DNA of 64,000 nucleotides from Shouchella miscanthi (lineage in GTDB: Bacteria; Bacillota; Bacilli; Bacillales; Bacillaceae_D): the NCBI RefSeq assembly GCF_007725405.1, contig NZ_CP042163.1:1240001-1304000 (forward strand), in the 5' to 3' direction. Every line of letters begins with the position of its first letter. Within the stretch, counting starts at the first letter, position 1. Of this stretch, positions 61,320 through 64,000 are shown one piece after another. Position numbers and translations under genes: made by a program. The notes below the pieces were generated by a model. It did no database searches. It had not been told where the DNA came from and saw only the letters and a list, made by a program, of their open reading frames with translations.

Positions 61320-62306
61320 ATGGCTGAGAAACAAGGGTTTTGGTCATCGATAGTCAATGGTGATGAAAGGTCTCAAGGATTAAGGGATTTGAGGAATCAG
61401 GAAACTGAATTACAGCGCAAATATCGCGAGGATATAGATGCGAATTTTAAAGAAGAAATGAATCTTAGGAAGAAAATGAACAAATTACCAACAGGAGATA
61501 GGGAAGACATTCATAATTTGATTACTGATTTAAAAAAACAAAAACAGATTATTAAAGCTCGTTATAAATCAGAGAAATCATTACTAAAAGACGAGGTCAA
61601 AAATTATATCAGTGAAACCTCTTCTATCAGAAAAGAAAAAAATCGTACAGAGAAAGAAATCTTAGCCGAAACAAATGTAGAGTTTAAGGAGTCTTTAAAA
61701 GCTATCCCAGAGATATTCAAAGATAGTATAAAAGAAGCGAAAAAAGGGTTGCAAGAATCTAAAGTAGATGGTTGGGAAAAAGAGAAACAAAGACTAATTG
61801 AAAAAGGTTATTCAGAAAAGGGGATTGAAGAGGCTAAATTTCATTGGGACAAACCGATGTGGCAAAAAATGGAGGAAAGTTACACCGGTCAAAAAAGAAT
61901 GCCCGATTATGAAAAATCACAAACCACTAATAGAACATTAGGTTCAATTAAATTAGAACATCTAGGCGGTCATCCTAGAGTTAAAAAAGGCAACGTAACT
62001 ATTAAGGCAGGGAAAGAGTCTGGGACACTTCAATTTGGAAGTAGATCTATTATGGTAACAGGAATGGGTTGGGAAGAAAAAGGAAAGCGTTCTGGTGGTA
62101 AAGCCGCCGCGGGCGCTGTTGTAGGTGGTATCGTTACCGCTCCAATTACATGGGGTGCTGGTGCTATCGTGGGTGCTGCTATAGGTGGTAGAAAGAAAGA
62201 TGATTCAGTTGTAGCAATTGCGTTTTCTGATGGGAGCGTAAATTACACAATGTACTTAAAGGCTGACGCAAAAGAATATCAGAAGCTATGTAAGCTTCTT
62301 GCATAA
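61320..62306 (+). CDS. Moron-type coiled-coil/glycine-zipper protein
   Basis: 328 residues, ATG 61320 after GGAGGTG. N-terminal 200 residues are long charged coiled coil; a lysine-rich beta part (LEHLGGHPRVKKGNVTIKAG ... GTLQFGSRSIMVTGMGW) follows; then a glycine/alanine zipper AAAGAVVGGIVTAPITWGAG that could insert in a membrane; then VVAIAFSDGSVNYTMYLKAD. AT-richer than neighbours, with its own terminator, in a spot where phages normally have only chaperone then tape measure. Not a structural protein by pattern. Candidate superinfection-exclusion or host-function gene; inference. Confidence 0.75.
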   Translation: MAEKQGFWSSIVNGDERSQGLRDLRNQETELQRKYREDIDANFKEEMNLRKKMNKLPTGDREDIHNLITDLKKQKQIIKARYKSEKSLLKDEVKNYISETSSIRKEKNRTEKEILAETNVEFKESLKAIPEIFKDSIKEAKKGLQESKVDGWEKEKQRLIEKGYSEKGIEEAKFHWDKPMWQKMEESYTGQKRMPDYEKSQTTNRTLGSIKLEHLGGHPRVKKGNVTIKAGKESGTLQFGSRSIMVTGMGWEEKGKRSGGKAAAGAVVGGIVTAPITWGAGAIVGAAIGGRKKDDSVVAIAFSDGSVNYTMYLKADAKEYQKLCKLLA

Positions 62307-62331
62307 GCATCCTGCTTTCAGGGTGCTTTTT
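62305..62331 (+). terminator. Intrinsic terminator of the inserted gene
   Basis: 8-bp stem with one G-T pair (62305-62312 with 62321-62328), loop of eight, T-rich tail. Confidence 0.82.
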
Positions 62332-62357
62332 ATTGTGCCTTGAAAGGAGGATGGAGA

Positions 62358-64000
62358 ATGGCAACATCTGTACGTGAGTTACGTGCAAACTTCACTGCTC
62401 ATGCAAGAGGTTTAAGAACCGCTATTAGACAAGCGATAAAAGATTTGCGGTCAATGACTCAAGGTACTGTACAGAATACACGTGGTTTGAATCAGACAAA
62501 TCAAGCCGCTCGTACAATGACGAGAACATTTAAAACAGCGGATGGACAAACGAGGACGGTTACAGCACGTATTAACAACATGTCCAAAGCTAATACGTTA
62601 GCGAGTCGTAGTTCAATTACACTCGCCAATCGAACGAATGAATTTGGTCGAGTCGTAAACCGTACGTCTGGACAAGTCCGGTCGTTTGGGACAATGACCG
62701 CTCAACAGTATCAAAATATTGCCAGACAGGGATCAATTGTTGCTAGAAGCACAAGGGCAATGGCAACCGAATCGTCACGTTCATTTAATCAGATGAACAG
62801 AACCTCAACGAACTACTCGCGTCAATTTATATCAGCGATGCGCAACAACGCGCGTTCAACCGAAGATATGAATCGTTCTATGCGTTCATTAGGCACACAG
62901 GGCGTTCGCCAAACCAATACGCTCAGTAACGCGATACGAACCCTAAGAAACCCATTGAATGAAGCGAATGCATCAACACATGCAATGGCGAGGAACTTCG
63001 AAACGATGTCATCTAGCTCTGTTCAATCTGTACGTAGAGTGGGAAGAGAAGTTGCAAACACAGCGAGCCAAATGCCTCAACAGGCGTCTATCATGACCTC
63101 GGCTTTTAACGGAGTAAATAGCGTATTGAGAAACCTTGGGGGTGGCTTAACTACATTCCGTAACGCTGTAGGGACGATTGCACAACCTGTAATGACCGCC
63201 ACGGCTTCTATATCGAGAAGTGTTATTGGTGGAATCGTATCGCCTTTCCGCGAGGCAACGAATGTCGTAAAAGGGTACGCGACGGCGCTAGGGTTGTTAT
63301 CGACAGGTGCATTAGCCAATACAGGGATGGCGCGGTTATCTGCGATTGAAAACGCTGGTGTGTCCCTAGAAGTCATGTTGGGTGATGCTGAGAAAGCAGA
63401 TGCTTTTCTAGATGATGTCCTTACATTTGCGCGTACAACACCTTTTGCGTTCCCTGATCTGGCTGAGTCTGCGAGAAACCTTGTAGCATTCGGGATGGAA
63501 ACGGATAAAGTAGTTCCGACAATGCAAGCAATTGGTGATGCTGCCGCTGGTGCTGGTAAAGGATCGCAAGGGTTGAACATGATTGCGGCCGCTTTTGGAG
63601 ATTTACAAATAACAGCCAATGCTAGCCTCGACCCCATTAGGCGACTAGAGGGTAATGGTGTCCCTGCTCTTAAAATCTTGGCTAACCAAGCGGGTATAAG
63701 CGTTGATGAAATGCAAAAGAAAATTTCGAGTGGATCTATCGAGTCTACTTGGGCAATTGAATCGCTTGTAGAGGGCATGCAAAACGGAACCGATGGCGTT
63801 GCTGGTGAGACGGCTGCCATGGCTGGTTTAATGGAGCGAATGAAAGATACGTGGACAGGCTCTGTCGATAGTTTGAAGTCATCCATATCGTCAACAATGG
63901 CGACTATCATGGAGCCGATGAAACCCCATATCCAAGCGGCAATGGCTTGGTTCGGTGATACGTTTAGTAAACTACCTAATGCGATAACAATTTTTAAAGA
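62358..64000 (+). CDS. Tape measure protein, 5' part
   Basis: Open from ATG 62358 (AAAGGAGG, 7 bases before) to the window end, 547 codons so far. N-terminus MATSVRELRANFTAHARGL, Thr/Ser/Asn/Arg-rich repeats, then the conserved tape-measure domain VSLEVMLGDAEKADAFLDDVLTFARTTPFAFPDLAESARNL and AIGDAAAGAGKGSQGLNMIAAAFG, close to PF20155-type TMP_3 regions. Sets tail length and is ejected with DNA. The gene continues beyond the window. Confidence 0.92.
   Translation, partial: MATSVRELRANFTAHARGLRTAIRQAIKDLRSMTQGTVQNTRGLNQTNQAARTMTRTFKTADGQTRTVTARINNMSKANTLASRSSITLANRTNEFGRVVNRTSGQVRSFGTMTAQQYQNIARQGSIVARSTRAMATESSRSFNQMNRTSTNYSRQFISAMRNNARSTEDMNRSMRSLGTQGVRQTNTLSNAIRTLRNPLNEANASTHAMARNFETMSSSSVQSVRRVGREVANTASQMPQQASIMTSAFNGVNSVLRNLGGGLTTFRNAVGTIAQPVMTATASISRSVIGGIVSPFREATNVVKGYATALGLLSTGALANTGMARLSAIENAGVSLEVMLGDAEKADAFLDDVLTFARTTPFAFPDLAESARNLVAFGMETDKVVPTMQAIGDAAAGAGKGSQGLNMIAAAFGDLQITANASLDPIRRLEGNGVPALKILANQAGISVDEMQKKISSGSIESTWAIESLVEGMQNGTDGVAGETAAMAGLMERMKDTWTGSVDSLKSSISSTMATIMEPMKPHIQAAMAWFGDTFSKLPNAITIFK

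Larger units (their letters stand above)
30721..64000. mobile_element. Siphovirus-type prophage, left part
   Basis: Continuous phage gene order from integrase (30773) through repressor, recombination, replication, late regulator, terminase, head and tail genes to an unfinished tape measure gene at the window edge. Genes from the portal to the tail tube match the PBSX/skin YqbA-type and SPP1-type order. The structural genes look intact, so the phage may be inducible. The right end with lysis genes and attR is outside the window. Confidence 0.95.

Noticed and set aside
63077-63910. Long minus-strand open frame of 277 codons
   Set aside because: It is the complement of the tape measure gene, which has a strong ribosome site and family motifs; low-complexity codon use keeps the antisense frame open.
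30721-64000. CRISPR array or tRNA cluster in the prophage
   Set aside because: No regularly spaced repeats and no complete tRNA were seen; the repeated gap block at 35375-36408 is not regularly spaced and carries genes between copies.

Overview
The window is chromosomal DNA from a low-GC Gram-positive bacterium of the Bacillaceae. The evidence is the gene order pcrB-pcrA-ligA-camS-gatCAB-dgkB and then rlmCD, strong AGGAGG ribosome binding sites, frequent TTG/GTG starts, perfect Fur boxes and an alanine dehydrogenase/AdeR pair. The genus cannot be fixed from the sequence alone. Bases 1-30720 are host chromosome. Bases 30721-64000 are a siphovirus-type prophage that runs off the right edge.

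Host part. 1-2884: 3' end of an aldose-1-epimerase-like gene, a small secreted protein, HMG-CoA lyase (minus strand) and two small membrane proteins. 2991-5939: a Fur-controlled iron-siderophore ABC importer (two FecCD permeases and an ATPase, no binding protein nearby). 6146-7260: a serine hydrolase of the beta-lactamase class C fold, preceded by a six-codon leader ORF and a stem. 7364-7472: a short Fur-controlled transcription unit ending in a terminator, with the design of the iron-sparing sRNA FsrA. 7563-19942: the conserved housekeeping block (lipid enzyme PcrB, helicase PcrA, ligase LigA, CamS, GNAT and DinB-like proteins, GatCAB, diacylglycerol kinase). 20116-21648: a DeoR regulator with PTS EIIA and EIIB but no EIIC. 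21754-23987: a row of small multi-pass membrane proteins, the last two broken. 24010-29249: an alanine cluster (alr, ald, AdeR-like regulator, alanine/Na+ symporter). 29350-30720: rlmCD.

Prophage. A tyrosine integrase (minus strand) sits 52 bp from the rlmCD stop. It is followed by a divergent XRE repressor/early promoter region; a recombination module (Rad52-like annealing protein, Gam-like nuclease inhibitor); a string of very small genes; a second divergent pair of HTH regulators with an antirepressor; a replication module (initiator, G39P-like loader, DnaB-like helicase); a phage sigma factor; a PP-loop (PAPS-reductase-like) enzyme; SSB; dUTPase; three HNH nucleases; nuclease-fold proteins; and a RinA/ArpU-like late regulator. 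After it come a tandem-repeat late promoter and a roughly 440-nt intergenic stretch with many perfect helices, a tRNA-Leu-like domain and its own terminator: a candidate large structured RNA. A small cargo zone of individually terminated genes (RyR domain, Cys-rich, HELLH peptidase-like) precedes the packaging and morphogenesis genes (terS, terL, portal, minor head, scaffold, decoration, capsid, head-tail joining, tail tube, tail chaperone, tape measure).

The tail genes show two likely recoding events: a CCC-TAA +1 site at the end of the tail tube gene and an A-AAA-AAG -1 site in the tail chaperone gene. An unrelated coiled-coil/glycine-zipper gene is wedged between the tail chaperone and the tape measure gene and looks like a moron. 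All functional statements rest on reading motifs and gene order; no database search was run.
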